Source: Candidatus Poribacteria bacterium
GTDB lineage: Bacteria; Poribacteria; WGA-4E; WGA-3G
Assembly (NCBI GenBank): GCA_022819945.1
Contig: JAJEGI010000041.1
Location: forward strand, 1-40,984
Length of the DNA: 40,984 nt
Direction: 5' to 3'
The position numbers and the translations under genes are program-made. Shown here one piece after another: positions 16,346 through 25,162 of this stretch. The stretch's first letter is position 1, and every line of letters begins with the position of its first letter. Under the pieces are notes generated by a model. The model was not told the DNA's origin. It did no database searches and saw only the letters and a program-made list of their open reading frames with translations.

Positions 16346-17398
16346 ATGCCAAATTTCAAGCAAGAGCAGCTAAAAAAGATTACGACCGACATTTTTGAAG
16401 CAGGCGGTGTTCCGAGCGACGAGGCAGCGATTATCGCCGAGCTGCTTGTTGCCTCAAACCTAACAGGACACGATTCGCACGGTGTTATCCGTATTCCGCA
16501 GTATATGGGTCTCATCGAATCCGGTTTAATTCAGCCGGGTGCCGCAATGAAAATCGAGCGTGAATCCGCCTCGCATGCCCTTATTAACGGCAACTGGGGA
16601 TTCGGACATGTTATCGCACAGAAGGCGATGACACTCGCGATTGAGAAAGCAAAATCGAGTACGATTAGCGCGATCAGCATCTACAACTGCAATCACATCG
16701 GACGGATCGGAAGCTACCCGATGATGGCAGCTGAAGCCGATATGGTAGGCATCACGATGGTGAACGCCGGCGGAACAGCGTTATACGTTGCACCATTCGG
16801 TGGACGAGATGGACGATTAGCAACGAACCCCATCGCGATTGCCACGCCGACACGCAACGGACATCCGATGCTGCTTGACATTACAAGCAGTGTCGTCGCG
16901 CAAGGTAAAATTCGGGTCGCGGTTAATCGTGAGGAGCCTGTACCTCTCGGTTGGCTCATGAACAGTGAAGGCGAACCGACATCGAACCCACAAGACTTAA
17001 TGGCATCTCCACCGGGTGCGTTGTTACCGCTCGGTGGGATTGTCGGACATAAAGGCTATGCCCTCGGTCTGATGATCGACATCCTTGGTGGTGCATTGTC
17101 TGGTGCAGGCTGTAGCGGATCGGAAAACACACGACTTCAAAACGGTGTCCTAATGATTGCCCTGGACATCGCCAATTTTACACCACTTGACGATTTTTAT
17201 GAACATGTTGACGGACTCGCCGCACACGTGAAAGCCGCCCCGACCGCACCCGGATTTGACGAAATCCTGACACCGGGTGAAATTGAGGCACGCCAAACGG
17301 CGCATCGTTTACGTGAAGGCATTCCAATCGACGACGAAACGTGGCGGCAGATTCAAGAGACCGCAACGAAGGTCGGGATACCGAAACTTCAATTTTGA
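16346..17398 (+). CDS. Malate/L-lactate dehydrogenase family (LDH2) oxidoreductase
   Basis: A 350-residue NAD(P)-dependent oxidoreductase of the LDH2/MDG family, which includes malate, L-sulfolactate, ureidoglycolate and 2,3-diketogulonate dehydrogenases. Family marks are GHDSHGVIR with catalytic H45, NHIGRIGSY with H117 near the active site, GGRDGRLATNPIAIATP and the C-terminal GHKGYALGLMIDILGGALSG. The fold is unrelated to classical Rossmann LDH. Substrate specificity cannot be read off. A weak GAGGTAG site lies about 15 bases upstream. It sits 29 bases after phyH and 4 bases before the HAD gene, so the three are probably one operon. Confidence 0.92.
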   Translation: MPNFKQEQLKKITTDIFEAGGVPSDEAAIIAELLVASNLTGHDSHGVIRIPQYMGLIESGLIQPGAAMKIERESASHALINGNWGFGHVIAQKAMTLAIEKAKSSTISAISIYNCNHIGRIGSYPMMAAEADMVGITMVNAGGTALYVAPFGGRDGRLATNPIAIATPTRNGHPMLLDITSSVVAQGKIRVAVNREEPVPLGWLMNSEGEPTSNPQDLMASPPGALLPLGGIVGHKGYALGLMIDILGGALSGAGCSGSENTRLQNGVLMIALDIANFTPLDDFYEHVDGLAAHVKAAPTAPGFDEILTPGEIEARQTAHRLREGIPIDDETWRQIQETATKVGIPKLQF

Positions 17399-17402
17399 AC
17401 AA

Positions 17403-18071
17403 GTGAAATCGCCCCTTCAAGTTATCATCTTTGATTTTGACTATACGCTGGCAGACTCTTCGCGCGGGGTCATTGAATGTATCAACTTCGCGCTTGACAG
17501 ACTCGGTCTACCGCTCGCTGCCGATGCCGAGATCCGAAAAACAATCGGTCTATCACTGCCCGATGCACTAACGATGTTAGTCGGAAAAGAATACGATCGG
17601 CACGCTGATGCGTTCACACGACTCTTTGTCGAACGCGCCGATGAAGTGATGACTGACATGACGGAACTCTTTGACGTTGTACCTGAAACAGTCGCAGCGT
17701 TGCGAAACCTCGGTATCCAACTCGGTATTGTTACGCTGAAGTATCGTTACCGTATCGAATCGGTGCTCAAACGAGATCGTCTGTCGGACGCGTTTGAAGT
17801 CATTATCGGTTTTGAAGATGTGTCAGTACAGAAACCTGACCCAAGCGGTTTATTGGCGGCAGTGGAAAGATTGAATTGCGGCCCCAAAAATTGCCTCTAT
17901 GTTGGCGATAGCGTAACCGATGCCAAAACCGCGCAATGTGCCGATATCGACTTCATTCCTGTGCTATCAGGTGTCACACCACGAACCGCTTTCGATGCTT
18001 ACAACGTTTATACGATTCTTGAAGATGTGTCTGAGTTGCTCAATTTAGAACCAGTACGAAAATTGCAATAA
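17403..18071 (+). CDS. HAD-family hydrolase, phosphoglycolate-phosphatase-like
   Basis: A 222-residue HAD phosphatase. I chose the GTG at 17403, four bases after the preceding stop, because the first beta-strand and nucleophile motif begin right after it: IIFDFDYTLADSS with D11 as nucleophile and D13 as acid/base. Motif II is T111 in GIVTLKYR, motif III K144 in VQKPDPSG, and motif IV D169 and D173 in YVGDSVTDAK. A helical cap of about 80 residues sits between motifs I and II, as in phosphoglycolate phosphatase. A longer reading into the LDH2 gene lacks family similarity. Probably translated by coupling to the LDH2 gene. Confidence 0.88.
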   Translation: MKSPLQVIIFDFDYTLADSSRGVIECINFALDRLGLPLAADAEIRKTIGLSLPDALTMLVGKEYDRHADAFTRLFVERADEVMTDMTELFDVVPETVAALRNLGIQLGIVTLKYRYRIESVLKRDRLSDAFEVIIGFEDVSVQKPDPSGLLAAVERLNCGPKNCLYVGDSVTDAKTAQCADIDFIPVLSGVTPRTAFDAYNVYTILEDVSELLNLEPVRKLQ

Positions 18072-18104
18072 ACCAACGACCAAAAGAGCAAAGGAGATGA
18101 TCAA

Positions 18105-18908
18105 ATGTTGAAAACGATGATTTTATCCATCCTCTTCGGGGTTCTGCTCGTCTTCTCAGTGAATGGAGCCTTTCTGCCAGAGGACAACAGCGATGCGTTT
18201 GGGTTGGAATATGCAGAATCAATCGCCGGGTTTATCCGGAACGCTCCTAAGATTGATGGAAAACTTGACGACTGGAAGTACGCCGTCTGGGTCGCGTTTG
18301 ACTCAGAGGATGAGCTGCTTCGCGGAAAAGGGACGTGGGAAGGGAAAGATGACCTCACAATGACTTGGTCGACCATGTATGATGCGAAAACTTTCTATTT
18401 CGCCGCAGCAGTGCGCGACGATATTTTCGCACCAGCGGCGAATGCCGGGCAACCCTGGGTAGGCGATACAATCTTTCTATACATCGATTGGGAGCAAGTA
18501 GGCGTCGGCGCACCTGCGTGTAAACCCAATTTCGCTTTTATCAACAAAAAAGCCCTCGTCACTGATTTCAGTGCGATCAAAAACCCGGATCTCCCGAAAT
18601 CCGATATAGCAATCGTGCCGACCCCCGAATTGGGCAAAGGCGGTATGATTTATGAGGTAGCGATGCCGTTTACGGCACTCACGAAGGTAAAAGTCGAGGA
18701 AGGGACCGAAGTCGGGTTTACCCCTGGATATGAGGAAGGCACGGATGATCCGGAGAAGAAAGGTGGGCTCGTGTTCATGGATTGGCACGGTCTGAACCCA
18801 GACGAATCCGCGAATCTTGGCACTTTGACGTTCGGGGAACCCCTCGCTGTTGATCCAATAGGTAAGTTAACACTCACATGGGGACAGTTGAAAAAAAACG
18901 TTCCATAA
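18105..18908 (+). CDS. Secreted CBM9-like protein with C-terminal V-[DE]-P-x-G-K tag
   Basis: A 267-residue secreted protein with a signal peptide (MLKTMILSILFGVLLVFSV, cleavage near NGA). Residues about 40-245 resemble the family 9 carbohydrate-binding/DOMON-like sandwich found at the start of many extracellular proteins: PKIDGKLDDWKYA, then TMYDAKTFYFAAAVRDDIF, then GDTIFLYIDWEQVG. The C-terminus ends with LAVDPIGKLTLTWGQLKK, a signature it shares with the otherwise unrelated secreted proteins at 20516 and 26471. AAAGGAG precedes the ATG. Binding of a sugar or heme is possible for this fold. The ligand is not known. Confidence 0.82.
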   Translation: MLKTMILSILFGVLLVFSVNGAFLPEDNSDAFGLEYAESIAGFIRNAPKIDGKLDDWKYAVWVAFDSEDELLRGKGTWEGKDDLTMTWSTMYDAKTFYFAAAVRDDIFAPAANAGQPWVGDTIFLYIDWEQVGVGAPACKPNFAFINKKALVTDFSAIKNPDLPKSDIAIVPTPELGKGGMIYEVAMPFTALTKVKVEEGTEVGFTPGYEEGTDDPEKKGGLVFMDWHGLNPDESANLGTLTFGEPLAVDPIGKLTLTWGQLKKNVP

Positions 18909-19013
18909 ATGATGGTTAGAAGGATGGAAGGAACGGAAGAATGGGGACCTCCTCTACGCTTCCACCCTTCCAATCTTCCCGTCGTCCAATTCCACAAGCA
19001 AACGAATAGGTTT

Positions 19014-19028
19014 TGTGTAAGTCCTATA
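19014..19028 (-). repeat. Solo copy of the MITE terminal repeat
   Basis: TGTGTAAGTCCTATA matches the right terminal repeat of the MITE-like element at 20257-20352 (TGCGTAAGTCCTGTA) at 13 of 15 positions. No partner end is visible nearby. Just upstream (18912-18980) is an imperfect inverted purine/pyrimidine stretch built on GGAAG. The copy creates a TATAAT at 19025-19030 ahead of the small gene at 19067. Confidence 0.5.
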
Positions 19029-19066
19029 ATTTATAGAGACCTCACTATAACACAAGGAGGGTATCA

Positions 19067-19264
19067 ATGGCGGGACCAGGCTTTGCAGAATTCATAATCC
19101 TGATACTGATGTCTATAGTAGGGGCTATGTTCATAGCTGTCATGGTTGGCATCGGCATAGCGTTGGGGGTCAGATGGGGTAGCAAGTGGCTGTTAGAAGA
19201 GATTTACACCAATCTCAAATTTGAAGCATGGCTGAAACGGGTGCTTAACACCTCTGAAAAATAA
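19067..19264 (+). CDS. Small single-pass membrane protein (65 aa)
   Basis: A 65-residue protein with one long hydrophobic segment (about residues 8-34, IILILMSIVGAMFIAVMVGI) and a basic, amphipathic C-terminal tail (WLKRVLN). The excellent ribosome site AAGGAGGGTATCA before the ATG and the coherent membrane-protein composition show it is a real gene. No family is recognised. It lies just upstream of the DUF815 ATPase on the same strand, with a 63-base gap. Confidence 0.7.
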   Translation: MAGPGFAEFIILILMSIVGAMFIAVMVGIGIALGVRWGSKWLLEEIYTNLKFEAWLKRVLNTSEK

Positions 19265-19327
19265 GATTCATAGCGAAGTATCCAAAGCACGTCACCAGAT
19301 GGCACGCTAAAACAATCAGATTGAACT

Positions 19328-20242
19328 ATGTCTAATAAAAAGAACCAGGAGATGGAAGGCATCTTGCCACTTTTCACAAAATTGCTTGAAAAAGCCGATA
19401 GTTTGTTAAACCGCTTGGACGCTCGCACAATGCATGCACCGAGTGAATATCTTAACGACTATATCGCTTTTCAGTGGCGAGCGCAGAATGGGACAGGATA
19501 CCTCGTGCCTGTTGAACACCCGCATCTCGTTGATAGCACGGATCTCATCGGTATCAATTCGCAATGGACAGCACTCGACCGGAACACCCGGCAGTTTCTG
19601 CAAGGGCTGCCCGCCAATCACGTCTTGCTATGGGGCGACCGAGGCACCGGGAAATCTTCGCTCGTTAAAGCGATGTTGGAACGCTACGCCGACAAAGGAC
19701 TTCGGTTGGTGGGCATCGGGAAAGAGGGGCTTGTCCATCTACAAGAAATTGCCGAAATGTTGTGGGAACGTCCTGAACGTTATATTCTTTTCTGTGACGA
19801 TCTCGCATTCAACGAGGACGAACCCGAATACCGCGAGTTGAAGGCGATGTTGGAAGGCGGAATCTCTGCCTGTCCAGACAATGTCCTCATCTATGCCACC
19901 TCAAACCGTCGGCACTTGATGCCGCGACAGGTCGGTGAAAACCAATACCCCCAGAACGACGAAGATGAGTTGTATCCACGCGAAGCAACGGAGGAGAAGG
20001 TCTCATTGAGCGATCGTTTCGGGTTACGTCTCGCTTTCTACCGAATTTCGCAAGATACCTATTTGCAGATTGTGTCCCACTACGCACAAAAACGGGGGCT
20101 CTCTGTACCGACAGAGACGCTACACCGGGCAGCATTAGAATGGGCAGCATCCTCAAGCGGACGGTCAGGACGCGTCGCCTATCAGTTTGTCACCGATCTC
20201 ACTGGACGGTTGGCACTGGCTAATGCGTCGCCGAACGAGTAG
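19328..20242 (+). CDS. DUF815 family AAA+ ATPase
   Basis: A 304-residue ATPase of the DUF815 family. Walker A is GDRGTGKS (103-110), Walker B ILFCDDLAF (153-161), followed by a sensor-1-like YATSNRRHLMP (189-199) and SDRFGLRLAF. The N-terminal 80 residues are family-specific and helical. The biochemical role of DUF815 proteins is not established; they resemble DnaA/IstB-type AAA+ proteins. No Shine-Dalgarno is obvious at the ATG. The neighbour upstream is a small membrane protein, and a MITE-like element follows the stop. Confidence 0.9.
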   Translation: MSNKKNQEMEGILPLFTKLLEKADSLLNRLDARTMHAPSEYLNDYIAFQWRAQNGTGYLVPVEHPHLVDSTDLIGINSQWTALDRNTRQFLQGLPANHVLLWGDRGTGKSSLVKAMLERYADKGLRLVGIGKEGLVHLQEIAEMLWERPERYILFCDDLAFNEDEPEYRELKAMLEGGISACPDNVLIYATSNRRHLMPRQVGENQYPQNDEDELYPREATEEKVSLSDRFGLRLAFYRISQDTYLQIVSHYAQKRGLSVPTETLHRAALEWAASSSGRSGRVAYQFVTDLTGRLALANASPNE

Positions 20243-20256
20243 AATTTCTTAACTAT

Positions 20257-20352
20257 TATAGGACTTACGCAGTGCCCCTTGCAGGCGGGGTTTAAAACCC
20301 CGCCTGCAAGGCGTAATACGTAGTTATCATAGAAAAATGCGTAAGTCCTGTA
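20257..20352. mobile_element. MITE-like element with 15-bp terminal inverted repeats
   Basis: The left end TATAGGACTTACGCA (20257-20271) and right end TGCGTAAGTCCTGTA (20338-20352) are inverted copies with 14 of 15 matches. The 96-bp element has no coding capacity and carries a 35-bp palindrome at its centre. Flanking target duplication is not clear (TA or TTA is possible). It fits a miniature inverted-repeat element mobilised by a transposase elsewhere. The related solo end at 19014 supports mobility. Confidence 0.7.
20277..20311. repeat. 35-bp perfect palindrome (GGCGGGGTTT core)
   Basis: The arms CCTTGCAGGCGGGGTTT and AAACCCCGCCTGCAAGG are exact reverse complements around one central A. 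The 10-bp inner arm GGCGGGGTTT with its mate recurs at 27308-27330. It lies inside the MITE-like element and could also stop transcription of the DUF815 gene, although no T-run follows. Confidence 0.85.
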
Positions 20353-20515
20353 TTAAATTGATTACCAGTTATCGGTAGTCGGTTCTCAGCTAAAGTCTGA
20401 ACTCCGATTTTTATAATCCGGGGCGGTTTTCGTTTAACGCATCCGTCTTGTAACTGACAACTGATAACTCTTACTGCGAGGCAAACTGACAACTATTAAA
20501 AAAATGGAGATTTTT

Positions 20516-21148
20516 ATGAAAAACCGATGGATATCCTTTTTAACACTTGCGCTCTTCTTGAGCGGCATGCTTCTGATACAAACTGTGAATGCTGTGCCGA
20601 AAAACGGTACGGTACGGGTCAGCGGCGACAATACTTGGGTCGTTTTTGTTAACGGCGAAGAGGTTGCCGCAAGCGGTAACTGGCAAGCACCAACCGTCAG
20701 TGATTTTAAACTGGACAAAGGGTTCGCTGTTATCGCTGTCTATGTCCACGACGCGGAACCGGGTGCCGCCGGTAGAGGCGGATTCCTCGCCGATATTATC
20801 CTTGACGCTAAGCCTGATTACATCGGGACAGGCGAAGACGGTTGGCGATGCGATACCGGCAAACTGCTCGCTGATCGGAAAGACGGCTGGGAAGAGGTCG
20901 ATTTTGACGACAGCAAATGGGAAGACGAACTCGAAATCTATGAAAAATTCGGGGGCGGTATCTGGGGATTCGGTGCCCCACAGATGCGCGCAATTCTCAA
21001 AGACCCAGACTGCGAAGCGAACTGGGTATGGTGCGGTCCCAACGATGCCGAAGACGACATCTACTTCCGATATACGATCGGGACACTTGCCGTTGAACCG
21101 GGTGGAAAAGCCACCACGACATGGGGTGCTTTAAAGTCAGAAGAGTAG
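20516..21148 (+). CDS. Secreted beta-sandwich protein with C-terminal V-[DE]-P-x-G-K tag
   Basis: A 210-residue secreted protein. I use the ATG at 20516, because a GGAG site lies 6 bases upstream and includes the alternative ATG at 20504. Signal peptide MKNRWISFLTLALFLSGMLL, cleavage near VNA. The body resembles a galactose-binding-like sandwich: VRVSGDNTWVVFVNGEEVA, then FAVIAVYVHDAEPGAAGRGG, a plan seen in carbohydrate-binding modules that carry the strand pair around VNG. A second half has DGWEEVDFDDSKWEDE and paired cysteines (DCEANWVWC). It ends with LAVEPGGKATTTWGALK, shared with the proteins at 18105 and 26471. Ligand unknown. Confidence 0.78.
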   Translation: MKNRWISFLTLALFLSGMLLIQTVNAVPKNGTVRVSGDNTWVVFVNGEEVAASGNWQAPTVSDFKLDKGFAVIAVYVHDAEPGAAGRGGFLADIILDAKPDYIGTGEDGWRCDTGKLLADRKDGWEEVDFDDSKWEDELEIYEKFGGGIWGFGAPQMRAILKDPDCEANWVWCGPNDAEDDIYFRYTIGTLAVEPGGKATTTWGALKSEE

Positions 21149-21223
21149 AAATCAATTTCGCAATCGGTCGTCGGAAATCAGTTAACGGTTTCCGACTGCC
21201 GGTTGTTCAACCCAACCTACGCC

Positions 21224-22528
21224 CTATAACGTTTCAATAACCTTCGCAATTAGCGCAAAGACCGTCTCAATATCCGATACGTCAAGACAGGAATAGGCAA
21301 TCCGCAACTCAGTCTCCCCAAGCGCGATCGTGCCGATACTGTGTTCCATAAGCAGCCGCTGCCGAACGGTTTCAGCGTTTGCCGATTTAAGGTTCAGGCA
21401 TATAAAATAGCCAGCATGACTCGGATACACTTCCCATAATTCCGCATATTTTGCGTCAGACGCGACCGCCTTCACTTTCAATGCGCGTGCTTTGAGGGTT
21501 CCATAGTTACGCCGTTTCTGTTGAGCATACCCCGGTGTTTTCATCGCCGCAAGGATAAGCGTCTGTGAAACCTGCGCTGCACCGGAGGTATTTGCTCGGA
21601 TCAGTCCACTGAGTTTCTGTTCAAGCGGTTGCATCGGTGTTTCTCCGAGCCCAAAGGTAATAAACGCCACACGTAAACCCCACGCGTATTCCTCTTTGGT
21701 AGCACCGTCTATCTTCACCGGTACCACATTCGGATGACACCCAGCCAACAACCCAAACAGGGATTCGGGCATGACCGCTGCATCGAACCATAAACCGGCG
21801 TAGGCATCGTCAACCATAACAAGGATGCGACACCCAGTGTCGGCACACGCCACAATCGCGTCTACAATCTGTCTCGCTTCTGTTTCGGTTATCGCATAGC
21901 CGGTCGGATTGTGTGGAAAATTCAGGAGAACGAGCAATTTCTCGTCGGGAGCGTTAGCGAGTGTCTCCCGAAATCCGTGCGTGTTAAAATCACTCGCAGC
22001 GTTAAAAAAAGGGTAAGTCTGGAGAGTCGCCCCCGCTTTGCTCTCGAAGATGAGTCGATAATTTCCCCAAATTTTATCTGGAAGCATAAGTGTGTCACCG
22101 TTATCTACGAAAAGTTCCGCGAGCAGACTAAACCCATGGGTCATCCCACTCGTCACAATTGGCAGACTGAACGTTTTCCCGGCAAGCGAAGGATTTTCGT
22201 TCAAGAGGTGCGTCTGCCACGCCTCTCGTAACGCCTGTTGACCGAGCACAGGTGCGTAACCGTAGATGTTCTCCAGTGAGAGTTCAGGCACAAGTTCCCG
22301 CGAAACCGGCAGATGCATCATATCGCCCATGTCCTGTGAAAAGTCCAAGGCGATTGCGCGTGTAGCATTGAATCGGTGTGCTGCCGTGTTCGCTTCAGCC
22401 GTCTGGCTCAAGATACCTTTCGGCAGATAGATACGTTTCCCTAACTCAGAAAGTAGCGCGAAGACCACTGGCGCGGCATCACGAAGTTGTTCGTTTAGCT
22501 GAATCGCTAAAGGGTTTAACACTTGCAT
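21224..22528 (-). CDS. Class I/II PLP-dependent aminotransferase
   Basis: A 434-residue fold-type I PLP enzyme. Visible landmarks are NIYGYAPVLGQQALREAW (substrate/cofactor loop), NFPHNPTGYAIT with the PLP-contacting N207, MVDDAYAGLWF with the pyridine-binding Asp at 240 or 241, the Schiff-base lysine K278 in IDGATKEEYAWG, and GLRVAF carrying a likely phosphate-binding Arg. The E-E-Y-A-W-G-L-R context is close to aminotransferases such as those of the AspC/alanine group, but the amino-donor is not predictable. No Shine-Dalgarno precedes the ATG. It stands alone, transcribed opposite to its neighbours. Confidence 0.9.
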   Translation of the reverse strand: MQVLNPLAIQLNEQLRDAAPVVFALLSELGKRIYLPKGILSQTAEANTAAHRFNATRAIALDFSQDMGDMMHLPVSRELVPELSLENIYGYAPVLGQQALREAWQTHLLNENPSLAGKTFSLPIVTSGMTHGFSLLAELFVDNGDTLMLPDKIWGNYRLIFESKAGATLQTYPFFNAASDFNTHGFRETLANAPDEKLLVLLNFPHNPTGYAITETEARQIVDAIVACADTGCRILVMVDDAYAGLWFDAAVMPESLFGLLAGCHPNVVPVKIDGATKEEYAWGLRVAFITFGLGETPMQPLEQKLSGLIRANTSGAAQVSQTLILAAMKTPGYAQQKRRNYGTLKARALKVKAVASDAKYAELWEVYPSHAGYFICLNLKSANAETVRQRLLMEHSIGTIALGETELRIAYSCLDVSDIETVFALIAKVIETL

Positions 22529-22918
22529 ATTTTTCTAAATCGTAGATAATAGCGTAAACTCTAAAAAAAATACAACTTTTTTGCAACTCGTTTGTAGTAA
22601 CAATAACCGAAGTTGCAACCTTTTCCTAATGCTCCTATAGGAGAGGTTTCTAACCCCGATTAAGACCGGAACACACCAGAATTAACTGAAAACAGTGGGC
22701 CCTTTAGTTTCAACAGTGGATACCTACTTGAAATTTTGTCAGTGGCAATCGTATCAATTGTGAAAACCAACGCTCCGGTGCTCGCGAGATTTCATATTCT
22801 TCTGGGAAGAGCGTCCCGTTTATTCTGAACTGTTAGCCACTTAAAGTCAACCGATTTTTACAAATACCCGTTTAAGAAGAAAAGTTAAGACCCTCCGCTC
22901 GATAATAGGACAAAAAAC
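22529..22918. other. 390-base intergenic region, little recognised
   Basis: A divergent region between the aminotransferase and SH3-like genes. It contains an 8-bp inverted repeat TTGCAACT (22581-22588) / AGTTGCAA (22611-22618) and a 12-bp palindrome CTCCTATAGGAG (22632-22643). No convincing promoter, RNA gene or coding frame is seen. Confidence 0.5.
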
Positions 22919-24022
22919 ATGAAAGCATTTTTGAAAAGCCTCACATTCGGCATTATCGTTATCCTTACTGTCGGTTTCGGTATTAGTGTTTATATCCTTC
23001 AAGCACCATCGATTGGACAGACAAAGGCATCTAAGTTTCAAGTGCACACGCGTACAGCAGTGCGCAGTAGACCCACAGTTAATTCAAAACCGCTTGCCTA
23101 CACGAAAGATGTTTATCGTTTCAGTCTGGATCGCCAATATATCAGTAACCTAAATAGCGGTATATTGGAACGTGAGCATCTATTTAGCGCGGCATTGACC
23201 CATCGTGCAAGGTTGAAAGGCAAGGATCTGGATAAGGCACTGAAAACTGCCACCGATTGGCAAAAGATGTTCGCCGATTTGACAGAAAGTACGCGTTTCC
23301 GTCCAAGTACGTCTGTCCTTGAAACTTTGGCGAGTGGCAAGGAATGGCTGCTTAGAGATGTCTCGGGGGCTGGGTATACAGTCACCAGAACAAATAACCA
23401 GATTGATATCTATCTACCCGACCTTAAGGATGCATTTGACACGAATAAAATTGAACTTTCTGCGGATCTAGAAATTTCCACTGAGCAGAAGAACAAACAG
23501 TGGTTTATTAAAGATAAAAAAAGGAAACAGACCTATAGCCTCGCGACGGGCAACGAAAAGCTCATCGTTTATCAGCAATCGAAACCTGAAATTCTGACAT
23601 ATCTCTTTGAAGTAGATTCAGCATCACAGACGCTGCTCGCGGCAGGCAAATTGTCGCCGGAATTGATTCAAGGATTTGAGGCGCTGAAGATACCACTCTC
23701 ACGACGTACACAAGTATCAGCAGGTGAAGATGGTGTGAGTTGGAACATAAAGGATCAATCTCTGAAATATAACATCCGAAACGAGGACGATCGATTGAAG
23801 GTCTACCTCGATCTTGACAGCGGATGGCTTCGTATCAGAGCTAGTGACGAGATAACAGGCTGGGTGCAAAGTAATCGCGGCACCATTTTTGAACCGCCCT
23901 CACCAATTCTCAGTTCACGCCAGTTAGCCAAAAAACGACTGCTCACATTAATTGACAAGGTAAAAGCGAAAGTCGGGATGTCTGATGAAGAAAATAAAAC
24001 CGCAGATGCTGCGTCCCGGTAG
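22919..24022 (+). CDS. Membrane-anchored protein with C-terminal SH3-like segment
   Basis: A 367-residue protein with an N-terminal signal anchor (about residues 9-29, FGIIVILTVGFGISVYIL), so most of it lies outside the membrane. Around 295-325, the segment SGWLRIRASDEITGWVQSNRG looks like a bacterial SH3 fold, a domain often used to bind cell-wall peptides. Between them are two related stretches (GKEWLLRD...GYTVTRTNNQIDIYL, KNKQWFIKD...YSLATGNEKLIVY and VSWNIKD...YNIRNEDDRLKVYL) that look like repeats of one small domain. It overlaps the S66 peptidase gene by 38 bases, which fits a shared role in peptidoglycan. The assignment is moderate. Confidence 0.75.
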   Translation: MKAFLKSLTFGIIVILTVGFGISVYILQAPSIGQTKASKFQVHTRTAVRSRPTVNSKPLAYTKDVYRFSLDRQYISNLNSGILEREHLFSAALTHRARLKGKDLDKALKTATDWQKMFADLTESTRFRPSTSVLETLASGKEWLLRDVSGAGYTVTRTNNQIDIYLPDLKDAFDTNKIELSADLEISTEQKNKQWFIKDKKRKQTYSLATGNEKLIVYQQSKPEILTYLFEVDSASQTLLAAGKLSPELIQGFEALKIPLSRRTQVSAGEDGVSWNIKDQSLKYNIRNEDDRLKVYLDLDSGWLRIRASDEITGWVQSNRGTIFEPPSPILSSRQLAKKRLLTLIDKVKAKVGMSDEENKTADAASR

Positions 24023-25037
24023 CCGTATCGCAGCGATTTCGCTCTCTTGGGGCGGTCCCGGCACAATGCCATACCGTTACGAAATCGGCAAACAGCAATT
24101 TGAAGAAACATTCGGTGTAACGGTTATTGAGACGGAACACGCCTTACGGGATGCAGACTGGCTCGCGAGAAACCCTAAAGCGCGTGCCGACGATTTAATG
24201 GCAGCTTTTGTTGATGAAACCATCGACGGTATTATCTCAACAATCGGTGGCGAAGATTCAATCCGCACCCTGCCATACCTTGACTTAAATCTGATTCGGA
24301 ACAATCCGAAGGTTTTCATGGGCTACTCGGATACCACCATATCCCATGCAGCCTGTTTTAAAGCAGGGATCGTTTCGTTCTACGGGCCCTCGTTTATGGC
24401 AGGGTTCGCCGAAAACGGTGGGATGTTTCCATACATGATGGATGCCGTGCAGCGCACGCTCTTTTCCGCCGAACCGATTGGCGTTATTGAACCGAATCGA
24501 GCAGGATGGACAGTTGAACATCTGCCCTGGGAGAACCCCGAAAATCAATCAATTCGCCGGAAGTTGAGTCCCTGTACAGGCTGGAAATTCCATCAGGATG
24601 AAGGGGGCGTTGAAGGGCAACTTTTTGGGGGCTGCGTTGAAGTGCTGGACTGGCTCCGAGGCACCGACTACTTCCCCCCTGCTGACAACCTGCAAGATGC
24701 CGTTCTTTTCTTGGAGACCTCCGAAGAGGCAGTGCCGCCTTCGTTTCTGGCAAGGTTTGTGAGATGCCTCGCCGCGATGGATATCCTTGAAAAACTTGGT
24801 GGCATTCTGCTCGGACGACCCGGCGGCGGTGTTAACCCCAACACTTTCCACGAATATGACGACGCGCTCTGTAAAACCGTCCGAGAGGAATACGGGTTAA
24901 AAGACTTGCCGATTGTCACCAACATGGACTTCGGACACACAGACCCAATGTTCGTCATTCCGATAGGCATGAAGGCGCGTATCGACTCTGCCAAGCAGGA
25001 AATCGTCATTGACGAAGCAGCCGTTGTTAAAAACTGA
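23985..25037 (+). CDS. S66 family peptidase, LD-carboxypeptidase/MccF-like
   Basis: A 350-residue serine peptidase of family S66. This family includes LD-carboxypeptidases, which trim tetrapeptides of peptidoglycan, and MccF proteins, which inactivate microcin C-type antibiotics. The catalytic Ser-Glu-His set is visible as S115 (MGYSDTT), E244 (FLETSEE) and H318 (DFGHTDP). The N-terminus MLRPGSRIAAISLSWGGP and the pocket segment GGEDSIRTLPYLD are typical, and the serine number agrees with MccF. The first ATG (23985) lies inside the upstream gene. An ATG at 24006 is an alternative. Whether it acts on peptidoglycan or on a toxin cannot be told. Confidence 0.9.
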   Translation: MKKIKPQMLRPGSRIAAISLSWGGPGTMPYRYEIGKQQFEETFGVTVIETEHALRDADWLARNPKARADDLMAAFVDETIDGIISTIGGEDSIRTLPYLDLNLIRNNPKVFMGYSDTTISHAACFKAGIVSFYGPSFMAGFAENGGMFPYMMDAVQRTLFSAEPIGVIEPNRAGWTVEHLPWENPENQSIRRKLSPCTGWKFHQDEGGVEGQLFGGCVEVLDWLRGTDYFPPADNLQDAVLFLETSEEAVPPSFLARFVRCLAAMDILEKLGGILLGRPGGGVNPNTFHEYDDALCKTVREEYGLKDLPIVTNMDFGHTDPMFVIPIGMKARIDSAKQEIVIDEAAVVKN

Positions 25038-25162
25038 CCCAAAAAGTCAGCCAAAGCATATAGCACTCCATTCTCACTGCCAAGCAGGCGCAGTGCGGGT
25101 CCGATATGACACGCGTATTTGTCAAAGGAGTCTGATTGCACGCTCGGCGTTAAATAAAAAAC

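Noticed and set aside
17277..17402. A longer N-terminus for the HAD hydrolase starting inside the LDH2 gene
   Set aside because: The extra 42 residues are basic, low-similarity and lie entirely within the LDH2 reading frame region. The family motif begins just after the GTG at 17403.
20257..20352. A CRISPR-like repeat because of its palindromes
   Set aside because: There is no regular repeat-spacer array anywhere in the window. The ends are inverted, as in a MITE.
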